Shown: positions 1-7,584 of the stretch, piece after piece
How positions within the stretch are numbered: position 1 is the first letter of the stretch
Layout of the letters: each line of letters opens with the position of its first letter
Assembly: GCA_031280955.1 (NCBI GenBank)
Contig: JAITGA010000027.1
Location: 62,001-126,000 of the forward strand
Reading direction: 5' to 3'
From: Lachnospiraceae bacterium
GTDB taxonomy: Bacteria > Bacillota > Clostridia > Lachnospirales > Lachnospiraceae
Length of the DNA stretch: 64,000 nt
Program-made: the position numbers and the translations under genes
Notes under the pieces: generated by a model
Seen by the model: the letters and a program-made list of their open reading frames with translations, nothing else
What the model was told of the DNA's origin: nothing
Database searches by the model: none

Positions 1-1
1 T

Positions 2-640
2 CTCAATAACCCCGCCATAGCGGAGGCATTGGGGGTAGACCCGGAAGTGCTGCTGACGAAAAGTGGTTTCATTGATTTCATGAATTTGGTTTATAAAACA
101 GTCACACCTCTGGAAAAAGAGGAGTATGCTACTTTATTTGGTATTCTCTCATCAGTTATCGAAAAAGTAGAACCTGTGGTGAACTCATATAAGGATTTAC
201 CAATCGACTTACCAGATGATTTGTCTGAAGAGCAAGATACTTTTGGGTTTTGGCCTGTTCAATTGTTCAAAAAAAAGGTAGTGGATTTTGCGAATACTAA
301 TAACTTGTCGCTAACACCGACAATGTTGAGTAATACTATAAGTACAATCAAATACGATGAAGGACTAACATATATATATAACGCCATAGATAAGGATTGT
401 CCAATAGCACTATTGAATCTCTTGAATGTAACAAAAATGACTAGGGTAGATAATGGACGTATTAGTAATACACAAACGCACTGGGTGACAATTACTTCAT
501 ATGAAAACGTAAAAGATGATACAATACTAACAGTTTCTTCGTGGGGAGCAGAGTGGTTGATTAGCTATAATGACCTTTATGAATCATGGCAGAGTCCGTA
601 TGCAATCGGAAGTGGGATGGTATATTTTGAGGTAAAGTAG
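2..640 (+). CDS. C39-like (papain-fold) protein, 3' part; 5' end outside window
   Basis: The reading frame is open from the first bases of the window, so the gene begins upstream and only about 212 C-terminal codons are visible. I read the C-terminal half as resembling C39-like peptidase domains. The segment DKDCPIALLNL matches the strand in which such proteins control access to the core, and HWVTITSYE around residue 150 would place the catalytic His, followed by SSWGAEWLISYNDLYESW. The nucleophile Cys is not identifiable, so enzymatic activity is unproven. The last 150 bases recur as orphan fragments at about 1160-1312 and 1838-1917. A small membrane protein gene starts directly at the stop codon. 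The region is visibly A+T-rich compared with the operon that begins at 3622. It could equally be the effector end of a larger surface or secreted protein. Confidence 0.6.
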   Translation, partial: LNNPAIAEALGVDPEVLLTKSGFIDFMNLVYKTVTPLEKEEYATLFGILSSVIEKVEPVVNSYKDLPIDLPDDLSEEQDTFGFWPVQLFKKKVVDFANTNNLSLTPTMLSNTISTIKYDEGLTYIYNAIDKDCPIALLNLLNVTKMTRVDNGRISNTQTHWVTITSYENVKDDTILTVSSWGAEWLISYNDLYESWQSPYAIGSGMVYFEVK

Positions 641-1138
641 ATGATAAGAATATTCATTTTTTTGGTAAAACTCATTGCACTCTTATTTGTACTGAGTCTT
701 TTCCATGAACCTCCTGTTAGCCAACAAGCTATTTTTTGGGATGAGTTTAAGGATGATTTGATTAATAACAATGACATAGTTGTTGATTGTAAAATATCTC
801 TACCGATTGGACATCCATTTCTAAATTTCTATATTCACATCACTCATGACGATTTAGATGAAATGAAGCGTATTGTAAAAGAAATTGTTGTCTCTTTGTT
901 CTCTGGAGAAGACGCTGATTTCTTTACATATACGAAGTCTAGATATTATCCGGATATTACCATTAGTTTTGCTAAGTACAGCGAACCAAATCAATACTAT
1001 ACCGAGTTCAATTCATATGGTCTGGGTGACGAAAGTATATTACACGGTTATACTGAATGGCACATGCGCAGAGTTACCGAAGACGAAAGAATTACATGGA
1101 ATGATTCTGTTATGGTAGATTTGTTGGGAATTGATTAG
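641..1138 (+). CDS. small membrane-anchored protein, copy 1 (immunity-like)
   Basis: This encodes 165 residues of unknown function. The ATG follows the preceding TAG without a gap, and GAGGT at about 629-633 inside the upstream gene can serve as ribosome binding site. Residues 1-22 are hydrophobic (MIRIFIFLVKLIALLFVLSL), so the protein is a membrane-anchored or signal-bearing protein with an acidic, aromatic-rich soluble part. A near-identical paralog lies at 1313-1816, 672 bases downstream. Close coupling to the 3' end of a peptidase-like gene and duplication together with that tail recall immunity genes that follow toxin domains. That role is inference only; no family was recognised. Confidence 0.7.
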   Translation: MIRIFIFLVKLIALLFVLSLFHEPPVSQQAIFWDEFKDDLINNNDIVVDCKISLPIGHPFLNFYIHITHDDLDEMKRIVKEIVVSLFSGEDADFFTYTKSRYYPDITISFAKYSEPNQYYTEFNSYGLGDESILHGYTEWHMRRVTEDERITWNDSVMVDLLGID

Positions 1139-1312
1139 ACTAACAGCAACACATGGATTGTTATTACCTCATATGAAAATGTAAAAGATGATACAATACT
1201 AACAGTTTCTTCGTGGGGTGCAGAATGGTTTATTAGCTATAATGACCTTTATGAATCATGGCAGAGTCCGTATGCAATCGGAAGTGGGATGGTATATTTT
1301 GAGGTGAAGTAG
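1139..1312 (+). pseudogene. orphan 3' fragment of the C39-like gene (copy 2)
   Basis: This segment repeats the last 150 or so bases of the gene ending at 640, offset by 672 bases. It includes the codons for SYENVKDDTILTVSSWGAEW and ends in the same TAG immediately before the second small gene. It has no start codon or ribosome binding site of its own, so it is read as a duplicated gene tail and not a functional gene. Confidence 0.75.
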
Positions 1313-1816
1313 ATGATAAGATTATTCATTTTTTTGGTAAAACTCATTGCACTTTTATTTATACTGAGTCTTTTCCATGAACCTCCTGTTAGCCAACAAG
1401 CTATTTTTTGGGATGAGTTTAAGGATGATTTAGTTAACAACAATGACATAGTTGTTGATTGTAAAATATTTCTTCCAATTGGACATCCATTTCTAGATTT
1501 CTATATTCATATCACTCATGACGATTTAGATGAAATGAAGCGTATTTCAAAAGAAATTATTGTCTCTTTGTTCTCTGGAGAAGACGCTGATTTCTTTACA
1601 TATACGAGGTATAGACGCCCTAGTAATCCAGATATTACCATTAGTTTTGCTAAGTACAGCGAACCAAATCAATACTATACCGAGTTCCATTCAAATGGAA
1701 TGGGTGATAAAAGCATAGTACACGGCTATACTGAATGGTATATGCGCAGAGTCACCGAAGACGAAAGAATTATATGGAATGATTCTGTTATGGTAGATTT
1801 GTTGGGAATTGATTAG
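1313..1816 (+). CDS. small membrane-anchored protein, copy 2 (immunity-like)
   Basis: This 167-residue paralog of the gene at 641-1138 has the same hydrophobic N-terminus and the same conserved tail (RRVTEDERIIWNDSVMVDLL). The two copies differ by scattered substitutions and a short insertion near residue 103 (RYRRPSNPDI versus SRYYPDI), so the duplication is not brand new or is under diversifying change. GAGGTGAAG just before the ATG is the likely ribosome binding site. Function unknown; see the finding on the cassette array. Confidence 0.7.
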   Translation: MIRLFIFLVKLIALLFILSLFHEPPVSQQAIFWDEFKDDLVNNNDIVVDCKIFLPIGHPFLDFYIHITHDDLDEMKRISKEIIVSLFSGEDADFFTYTRYRRPSNPDITISFAKYSEPNQYYTEFHSNGMGDKSIVHGYTEWYMRRVTEDERIIWNDSVMVDLLGID

Positions 1817-1917
1817 ACCAACAGCGACACATAGATTGTTATTACCTCATATGAAAATGTAAAAGATGATACAATACTAACTGTATCTTCATGGGGTGCA
1901 GAGTGGTTGATTAGTTA
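1817..1917 (+). pseudogene. orphan 3' fragment of the C39-like gene (copy 3, truncated)
   Basis: This is a third copy of the C39-like gene tail, 678 bases after the second. It matches through the codons for SSWGAEWLISY and then breaks into unrelated sequence at about 1917 (TTACACCACTCACTACTC follows). No paralog of the small membrane gene follows it, so the array ends in a truncated unit. Confidence 0.65.
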
Positions 1918-2009
1918 CACCACTCACTACTCATTAAACCAACACACCAACGATATGTATTGTTTTTATAGAGTTTTAGAGAGTTGGTCTTATAGAGTTT
2001 CCAAATTCA

Positions 2010-2057
2010 CTTGACAACAATGCTCTTAAATGTTAAAGTTAAAGCACATTTGTCAAG
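2010..2057 (+). promoter_or_regulatory. abiE promoter with flanking inverted-repeat operator
   Basis: A -35 TTGACA (2011-2016) is separated by 17 bases from a -10 TAAAGT (2034-2039). Exact inverted octamers CTTGACAA (2010-2017) and TTGTCAAG (2050-2057) bracket the core promoter. AbiEi antitoxins are known to repress their own promoter through inverted repeats, so these octamers are the likely operator. A ribosome binding site GGGGTGG follows at about 2059. Confidence 0.65.
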
Positions 2058-2072
2058 CGGGGTGGCGGTATT

Positions 2073-2666
2073 ATGAATAAATTTTCTGAAATTCAAGATA
2101 AAGCAGAGAAAAATGGTGGTTTTTTCTTATCTGCTGATGCTGATAGTATTAGCATCTCTCGTGAAATGCTCTCAAAATACGTAAGTCAAGGTAAGTTAGA
2201 GCGTGTTCAACGAGGAGTTTATCTGTTGCCTGAATATTTTGAAGATGAGATGTTTGCTATACAGATAGCTGTTCCTAACGCTGTATTTTCGCACAATACG
2301 GCACTTTATTTACAAGACCTGTCAGATAGGACACTGCTTAATTTTGAAGTTACAATTCCCAAAGGTTATAATGGCACAAACCTTAGAAAAAAAGGTATTG
2401 ATGTTTATGCTGTACCAAAAGAAATCCACTCGCTTGGCGTTATTGAAGTGAAAACTATTTACGGCAATTATGTTAGGGCTTACGAAGTGGAACGTACGCT
2501 ATGCGACATTCTAAAACCAAGAGCAAAGATGGATATTTCTGTTGTAACAGATGCTTTCAAAATGTATACGAGAAGAAAAAAGCGGGATTTATCAAAATTA
2601 AGCAGATACTCGCAAATACTCGGAGTTGAAAAAAAAGTTCGTTCATATATGGAGGTACTACTCTAA
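2073..2666 (+). CDS. abiEi: AbiEi family antitoxin/transcriptional repressor
   Basis: This 197-residue protein is the antitoxin of a type IV toxin-antitoxin (abortive infection AbiE) pair. The N-terminal third is a winged-helix DNA-binding domain (SISREMLSKYVSQGKLERVQRGVY). The region VFSHNTALYLQDLSDRTL and the motif YEVERTLCDIL in the C-terminal part are characteristic of AbiEi proteins. AbiEi antitoxins do not bind the toxin directly; they counteract its activity and repress the operon. The start ATG follows a GGGGTGG ribosome binding site. The stop codon overlaps the toxin start by one base, so the two genes are translationally coupled. The inverted repeat around the promoter fits autoregulation. 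Confidence 0.88.
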   Translation: MNKFSEIQDKAEKNGGFFLSADADSISISREMLSKYVSQGKLERVQRGVYLLPEYFEDEMFAIQIAVPNAVFSHNTALYLQDLSDRTLLNFEVTIPKGYNGTNLRKKGIDVYAVPKEIHSLGVIEVKTIYGNYVRAYEVERTLCDILKPRAKMDISVVTDAFKMYTRRKKRDLSKLSRYSQILGVEKKVRSYMEVLL

Positions 2667-3517
2667 TGAAAACTGCAAGGCAGTTAAAGGCACATATCAA
2701 AAATATATCACAATCAACGGGTATTACACCGCAAACATTATATATGAATTATGCCGTAGAGCGTTTTTTGAAACGGATATCTTTATCAAGGTATAAACAA
2801 CACTTCATCTTAAAAGGCGGCATACTTATCGCATATACTATCGGTTTTAACGCTCGAGGGACAATGGACTTAGACGGAACCATTAGCGGCTACCCTGTAA
2901 CGGAGAAAAGTCTTAGAGCTATGCTTGAAGATGTTATCGCTATTGATGTGGACGATAACATCACTTTTGATATAAAAAGCATCAATCAAATTCGGGAAGA
3001 GTCTGAATATGACGGTCTGCGTGTCAGCCTGATAGCTAATCTTGAAAACACAAAAATACCGATAAAGTTAGATGTTTCAACAGGTGATGTAATAACACCT
3101 CACCCAATAGAATTCTCACATAAATTGATGTTCACAGAGGAAGTTATTAGGATTTTGGCTTACAACATAGAAACTATTCTTGCTGAAAAGTACGAAACCA
3201 TTATCTCTCGCAGTATTCAAAATACAAGAATGCGTGATTTTTATGATGTTTATATTTTATCAAAAACGCAGTCTTATGATAAAGCCCTTTTTCGTGTTGC
3301 ACTTAAACGAACTGCTGAAAAACGCCACAGTTTAGAGCATATTGTAAATGCCGAAAAGATTATTTCCGAAATTAAAGTTAGTTCCGATATCCAAAGCCTG
3401 TGGCAAAAGTATCAGCAAAAATATGATTATGCAAAAGATATTGAGTTTGATGCAACGTGCAAAGTTGTGGAGGAAATATCAGCATTGATTAAAAACCAAC
3501 ACACCACCCCCGCATAG
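2666..3517 (+). CDS. abiEii: AbiEii nucleotidyltransferase-fold toxin
   Basis: This is the 283-residue toxin partner of the AbiE system. The nucleotidyltransferase signature is visible as FILKGGILIAY (GG motif, residues about 47-57) followed by the acidic MDLD at about 68-71. A later motif, LAEKYETIISR and RMRDFYDVYIL, is typical of the AbiEii/DUF1814 family. Related toxins modify RNA, including tRNA acceptor ends, and block growth during phage infection. The family is established; the substrate here is unknown. GGAGG at 2651-2655 lies inside the antitoxin gene, and ATG overlaps its TAA. Length and motifs are complete, so the toxin looks intact. Confidence 0.88.
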   Translation: MKTARQLKAHIKNISQSTGITPQTLYMNYAVERFLKRISLSRYKQHFILKGGILIAYTIGFNARGTMDLDGTISGYPVTEKSLRAMLEDVIAIDVDDNITFDIKSINQIREESEYDGLRVSLIANLENTKIPIKLDVSTGDVITPHPIEFSHKLMFTEEVIRILAYNIETILAEKYETIISRSIQNTRMRDFYDVYILSKTQSYDKALFRVALKRTAEKRHSLEHIVNAEKIISEIKVSSDIQSLWQKYQQKYDYAKDIEFDATCKVVEEISALIKNQHTTPA

Positions 3518-3621
3518 CAATAGACGAAAACCAAAATTTATGCTAAATTAAGGTAGAGAACAATATTTATTGTAGCAATACCATCAAGAGCTGACCCTTA
3601 CTTCACCACGAAAGGAAAACC

Positions 3622-4449
3622 ATGACCAATCTCGAACTAAAAAAAGCGGCAAATGCCATACGCAAAGGTATCGTCACGGCGGTACATGCTGCCCAAGCAG
3701 GGCATCCGGGGGGATCGCTATCTGCGGCAGATATCTACACTTTTCTTTATTATGAGGAAATGAATATCGACCCTGATGAGCCGCAAAAGCCGGGTCGTGA
3801 CCGCTTTGTCCTTTCAAAGGGACATACTGCTCCGGGACTTTATTCCACTCTTTCCCATCGCGGATTTTTCCCTGTGGCTGAACTCACTTCCTTACGGCAG
3901 CTTGGTTCGTTCCTGCAAGGACACCCTTGTATGCGTTCTATTCCCGGCGTGGACATGAGCAGCGGATCGCTGGGGCAAGGCGTTTCTGCCGCTGTCGGTA
4001 TGGCAATGGCAGCAAAACTTGACGGTGCGGATTATCGGGTTTATACCCTTGTCGGCGACGGTGAGTTGCAAGAGGGGCAAATATGGGAAGCCGCTATGTT
4101 CGCCGGACATCGTTGCCTTGATAATCTCGTCGTGATTGTCGATAACAATGGTTTGCAAATTGACGGAGCGGTTGATGAAGTGTGTACTCCTTACCCGATT
4201 GACGATAAGTTTGCCGCCTTTAACTTTCATGTAATCAATACCTCTGCACATGACTTTGACGCTATTCGTGATGCTTTCCGTGAAGCACGGCTGACGAAAG
4301 GGAAACCAACCTGCATTGTCGCCCAAAGCTTGAAAGGAAAGGGAGTTTCATTTATGGAGGGGCAGGTTGCCTGGCATGGTGTTGCTCCGAATAATGAACA
4401 GTTTGCCGTGGCGATGGCAGATTTGGAGCAAATAGACAGTACACTATAA
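3622..4449 (+). CDS. transketolase, N-terminal (thiamine diphosphate-binding) subunit
   Basis: This is the N-terminal half of a split transketolase, 275 residues, in the non-oxidative pentose phosphate pathway. It transfers two-carbon ketol units between sugar phosphates in the cytoplasm. The family motifs are present: AGHPGGSLSAADI near residue 27, LSKGHTAPGLYS, and the ThDP/Mg site GDGELQEGQIWEAA followed by IVDNNGLQIDG (about residues 141-185). GAAAGGAAA sits before the ATG. The partner subunit starts 94 bases downstream, and rpe follows, so three pentose-phosphate steps share one transcript. Split transketolases of this kind are common in Clostridia. Confidence 0.93.
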   Translation: MTNLELKKAANAIRKGIVTAVHAAQAGHPGGSLSAADIYTFLYYEEMNIDPDEPQKPGRDRFVLSKGHTAPGLYSTLSHRGFFPVAELTSLRQLGSFLQGHPCMRSIPGVDMSSGSLGQGVSAAVGMAMAAKLDGADYRVYTLVGDGELQEGQIWEAAMFAGHRCLDNLVVIVDNNGLQIDGAVDEVCTPYPIDDKFAAFNFHVINTSAHDFDAIRDAFREARLTKGKPTCIVAQSLKGKGVSFMEGQVAWHGVAPNNEQFAVAMADLEQIDSTL

Positions 4450-4543
4450 TAAACGACAATTCACTTCATGCAGAGTAATATGCCGTCGTGAAACGAAAGA
4501 GCCAGCTTCAATGGAAACGCTTGGCTCGATAGAAAGGAACATC

Positions 4544-5497
4544 ATGAGTGAACAGAAAAAAATAGCGACCCGTGAAAGTTATGGCAACGCCTTAGTTGAG
4601 TTGGGAGCGAAGCATGAAAACCTAGTAGTTCTTGATGCCGACCTTGCGGCGGCGACCAAGACGGGTGTTTTTCAAAAGGTATATCCGGAACGTCATATCA
4701 ATTGCGGTATTGCCGAGTGTAACATGACGGGAATTGCTGCCGGGTTGGCGGCGTGTGGCAAGATTCCCTTTATCAGTTCGTTTGCGATGTTTGCCGCCGG
4801 GCGCAATTTTGAACAGATTCGCAATTCTATCGGCTATCCTCAGCTAAATGTCAAAATCGGAGCGACCCATGCGGGTATCACCGTCGGCGAGGATGGAGCA
4901 AGCCATCAGTGCTGTGAGGATATCGCTTTAATGCGTACCATTCCCGGGATGGTAGTGATGTCACCGGCGGATGATATCGAAGCAAAAGCAGCCATGGATG
5001 CCGCCGTGGCACATAAAGGGCCGGTATACCTGCGTTTTGGACGGGCGCCGTTCCCTGTCATCAATGATCGTGCCGATTATCGCTTTGAAATCGGAAAAGG
5101 AGAAGTACTGCGGGAGGGAACTGACGTTACCATCGTGGCAACAGGACTCTTAGTGGGTGCGGCATTAGAAGCCGCTATTTTGCTTGCCGATGCGGGGATA
5201 GCTGCCGAAGTAATCAATATCTGCACGATTAAACCGCTCGATATAGAGCTACTCCTTGCCAGTGCCCAAAAGACCCGTCTGGTAGTGACAGCTGAGGAAC
5301 ACACCGTCATCGGCGGATTGGGTAGTGCCGTCTGTGAGGCTTTGGCAGAAACAGCTGTTGCCCCTATATACCGAATCGGTATCCGTGATGTGTTCGGTGA
5401 ATCAGGTAGTGCCGCTGCCCTTATCAAAAAACACCGCCTTGACCCTCAGGGTGTTTTTGAACAGGTAAAGGAGTTTTACAATATAAATAAAGGATAA
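4544..5497 (+). CDS. transketolase, C-terminal (pyrimidine-binding) subunit
   Basis: This is the second half of the split transketolase. The catalytic glutamate that activates thiamine diphosphate lies in INCGIAECNMTGIAAGLA, and GAKHENLVVLDADLAAATK near the start is typical. The ATG at 4544 is chosen because GAAAGGAAC lies 4-12 bases upstream. An in-frame ATG at 4511 would add 11 atypical residues and has a poorer site. At 317 residues the length is normal. It acts as a heterodimer or higher oligomer with the product of 3622-4449. Confidence 0.92.
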   Translation: MSEQKKIATRESYGNALVELGAKHENLVVLDADLAAATKTGVFQKVYPERHINCGIAECNMTGIAAGLAACGKIPFISSFAMFAAGRNFEQIRNSIGYPQLNVKIGATHAGITVGEDGASHQCCEDIALMRTIPGMVVMSPADDIEAKAAMDAAVAHKGPVYLRFGRAPFPVINDRADYRFEIGKGEVLREGTDVTIVATGLLVGAALEAAILLADAGIAAEVINICTIKPLDIELLLASAQKTRLVVTAEEHTVIGGLGSAVCEALAETAVAPIYRIGIRDVFGESGSAAALIKKHRLDPQGVFEQVKEFYNINKG

Positions 5498-5549
5498 AAT
5501 GATAAAGGAAATCGACAACGGAGTCTGACAACAGGAGATTTGAACTGAA

Positions 5550-6200
5550 ATGATAAAGCTTTCACCATCAATCCTTGCCGCTGATTTCACCATTCTTGGT
5601 GAACAGCTTGCCGAACTGGAAAAAACCGCCGTTTCCTATCTCCATATAGACGTAATGGATGGTATCTTCGTTCCCTCGATTTCTTTCGGGATGCCGCTTA
5701 TCAAGTCAATTCGCAAAGCCACCGACAAGGTTTTCGATGTCCACTTGATGATTATGGATCCGGAACGTTATATTGATGAGTTCAAAGAATGTGGAGCGGA
5801 TATAATTACTTTTCATCTCGAAGCTACCGATGCACCCCGCACCCTGATTGAAAAAATCCATTCACATGGTATCCGTGCCGGGATTACCGTCCGTCCGGAA
5901 ACGCCGATAGAACTGTTATATCCATATCTCGATGATGTGGAAATGGCTCTTATAATGAGTGTCAACCCCGGTTTCGGGGGGCAGGAATTTATTCCCGAGG
6001 CACTAGGACGGATAAAAAAGCTTCGTGAATACATTGATTTTCATCATCTGGATACAGATGTTCAAGTAGACGGCGGTATATGTCATGAAAATGTACGTGA
6101 TGTCATCGCCGCCGGTGCCAATGTCATCGTTGCCGGGTCGGCAATTTTCGGCGGCGATATTCCCGAAAATGTAAAGAGATTCTTATGTACGATATCATAA
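5550..6200 (+). CDS. rpe: ribulose-phosphate 3-epimerase
   Basis: This 216-residue TIM-barrel enzyme interconverts ribulose 5-phosphate and xylulose 5-phosphate, the direct donor for transketolase. Recognisable elements are KLSPSILAADF at the N-terminus (catalytic Asp), HIDVMDGIFVPSISFG, DVHLMIMDP, SVNPGFGGQEFIPE and VDGGICHENV with AGANVIVAGSAIFG at the phosphate-binding end. GGAG is visible at about 5534 but is further than usual from the ATG. The last 16 bases overlap the next gene, showing tight operon packing. Confidence 0.95.
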   Translation: MIKLSPSILAADFTILGEQLAELEKTAVSYLHIDVMDGIFVPSISFGMPLIKSIRKATDKVFDVHLMIMDPERYIDEFKECGADIITFHLEATDAPRTLIEKIHSHGIRAGITVRPETPIELLYPYLDDVEMALIMSVNPGFGGQEFIPEALGRIKKLREYIDFHHLDTDVQVDGGICHENVRDVIAAGANVIVAGSAIFGGDIPENVKRFLCTIS

Positions 6201-7579
6201 TTATTGGTGGCGGTGTGGTCGGTTGTGCTATTGCCCGTGAGCTGTCACGGCGGCAACTGAAAATTGCTGTCATCGAAAAAAACGCCGACATCGGCGGCGG
6301 AGCTTCAAAGGCTAATAGCGGAATCGTCCATGCCGGTTTCGATGCTTCATCGGGGACACTCAAAGCCCGGCTCAATTTGCGGGGAAGCCGGATGATGGCA
6401 GACCTGGCAAAGGAGCTTGATTTTCATTATGTGAATAATGGCTCATTGGTGTTGGGTTTTACCGAGGAAGACAAGTTCGTTCTGACAGAACTTATGGAAC
6501 GGGGACGGCAAAACGGTGTCGAGGGACTGGAACTGCTTGAAAGTGACGCTATCTTTCACCATGAGCCACGATTAAGCAACGATGTTCGTTATGCTCTCTA
6601 TGCGCCAAGCGGGGCGATAGTATGTCCTTTTGGACTAACGGTGGCAATGGCAGAAAATGCTGCCGCCAATGGGGTAGAATTTTTCCGCAATAGCGAAGTC
6701 AACAAAATTGAGAAAAATAACGATTGTTATTTAATTGCAACAAAGGCAGGCACTCATTTTTCTACCAAAATAATCATCAATGCCGCCGGGATATATGCCG
6801 ATCAAGTCCATGCTCTGATAAGAAGCTGTCCTTACACCATCACTCCCCGCCGCGGAGAGTATATGTTGTTTGACAAGGTGGCAAGCAATTACACTACCCA
6901 TACCCTTTTTCAAGTGCCGACACGTTACGGAAAAGGAGTTCTCATCACTCCCACTACCCACGGTAATTTGATGGCTGGGCCGACAGCGGAGGATATCAAC
7001 GACACAGAGGGGGTAAATACGACTGCATTTGGTTTGGATACGGTACTAACTAAGGCAAGCCGGAGCATCGGCACACTTCCTACCCATGAGCTTATTTCCG
7101 CTTTTGCCGGATTACGTGCTTATACGGGGAAAGGTGATTTCATCATCGGTGAGGTAGATGGTACCCCGGGATTTATAGATGTTGCCGGGATTGATTCCCC
7201 CGGTCTCAGCAGTGCCCCTGCCATCGGTGAATATGTTGCCGCTTTAGTAGAAGATATATTGCCGACAGCGAAGCGGGAGGATTTCATCGCTACCCGCCGT
7301 GATATCAGTAGCGATGGCGGTGAAGTGATTTGCCGCTGCGAGGTCACTACCCGTAGTGAGATTGTTGAAGCGATCCGCCGAACTGACCGTCTCTTTGCCA
7401 ATCAGGGAGTGGTGGGTATCGACAGTATCAAACGACGGGTGCGGGTGGGGTCCGGTCGTTGTCAAGGCGGCTTTTGCACCCCCCGTATCATTGAGCTGAT
7501 AGCAGAAGAGCAAAAAGTGGATCAAACTGCTATCCCCAAAAACAACCCCGGTTCAGAGATATTGATTGAAAGGATATAG
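6185..7579 (+). CDS. FAD-dependent dehydrogenase with C-terminal [2Fe-2S] BFD domain (anaerobic glycerol-3-phosphate dehydrogenase, GlpA-like)
   Basis: The protein has 464 residues. It begins with an FAD-binding Rossmann motif (IIIIGGGVVGCAIARELSRR) and a DAO-type core. It ends with a BFD-like iron-sulfur domain whose four cysteines are seen in ICRCEVTT and GRCQGGFC (about residues 385-430). In Clostridia this architecture, encoded with the next gene and glycerol kinase, oxidises glycerol 3-phosphate to dihydroxyacetone phosphate under anaerobic conditions. The substrate is inferred from context. The related 2-hydroxyglutarate oxidase family has a similar fold and cannot be fully excluded. 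It overlaps rpe by 16 bases and ends 5 bases before the next gene. Confidence 0.88.
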   Translation: MYDIIIIGGGVVGCAIARELSRRQLKIAVIEKNADIGGGASKANSGIVHAGFDASSGTLKARLNLRGSRMMADLAKELDFHYVNNGSLVLGFTEEDKFVLTELMERGRQNGVEGLELLESDAIFHHEPRLSNDVRYALYAPSGAIVCPFGLTVAMAENAAANGVEFFRNSEVNKIEKNNDCYLIATKAGTHFSTKIIINAAGIYADQVHALIRSCPYTITPRRGEYMLFDKVASNYTTHTLFQVPTRYGKGVLITPTTHGNLMAGPTAEDINDTEGVNTTAFGLDTVLTKASRSIGTLPTHELISAFAGLRAYTGKGDFIIGEVDGTPGFIDVAGIDSPGLSSAPAIGEYVAALVEDILPTAKREDFIATRRDISSDGGEVICRCEVTTRSEIVEAIRRTDRLFANQGVVGIDSIKRRVRVGSGRCQGGFCTPRIIELIAEEQKVDQTAIPKNNPGSEILIERI

Positions 7580-7584
7580 ATTAA

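Noticed and set aside
577..1449. Two 66-codon minus-strand frames (577-777 and 1249-1449) that are near identical
   Set aside because: They mirror the duplicated plus-strand genes and have no start signals; shadow frames of the repeat.
3518..3621. Promoter or riboswitch for the transketolase-glycerol operon
   Set aside because: No -35/-10 pair with acceptable spacing and no recognised aptamer was visible; only the ribosome binding site is clear.
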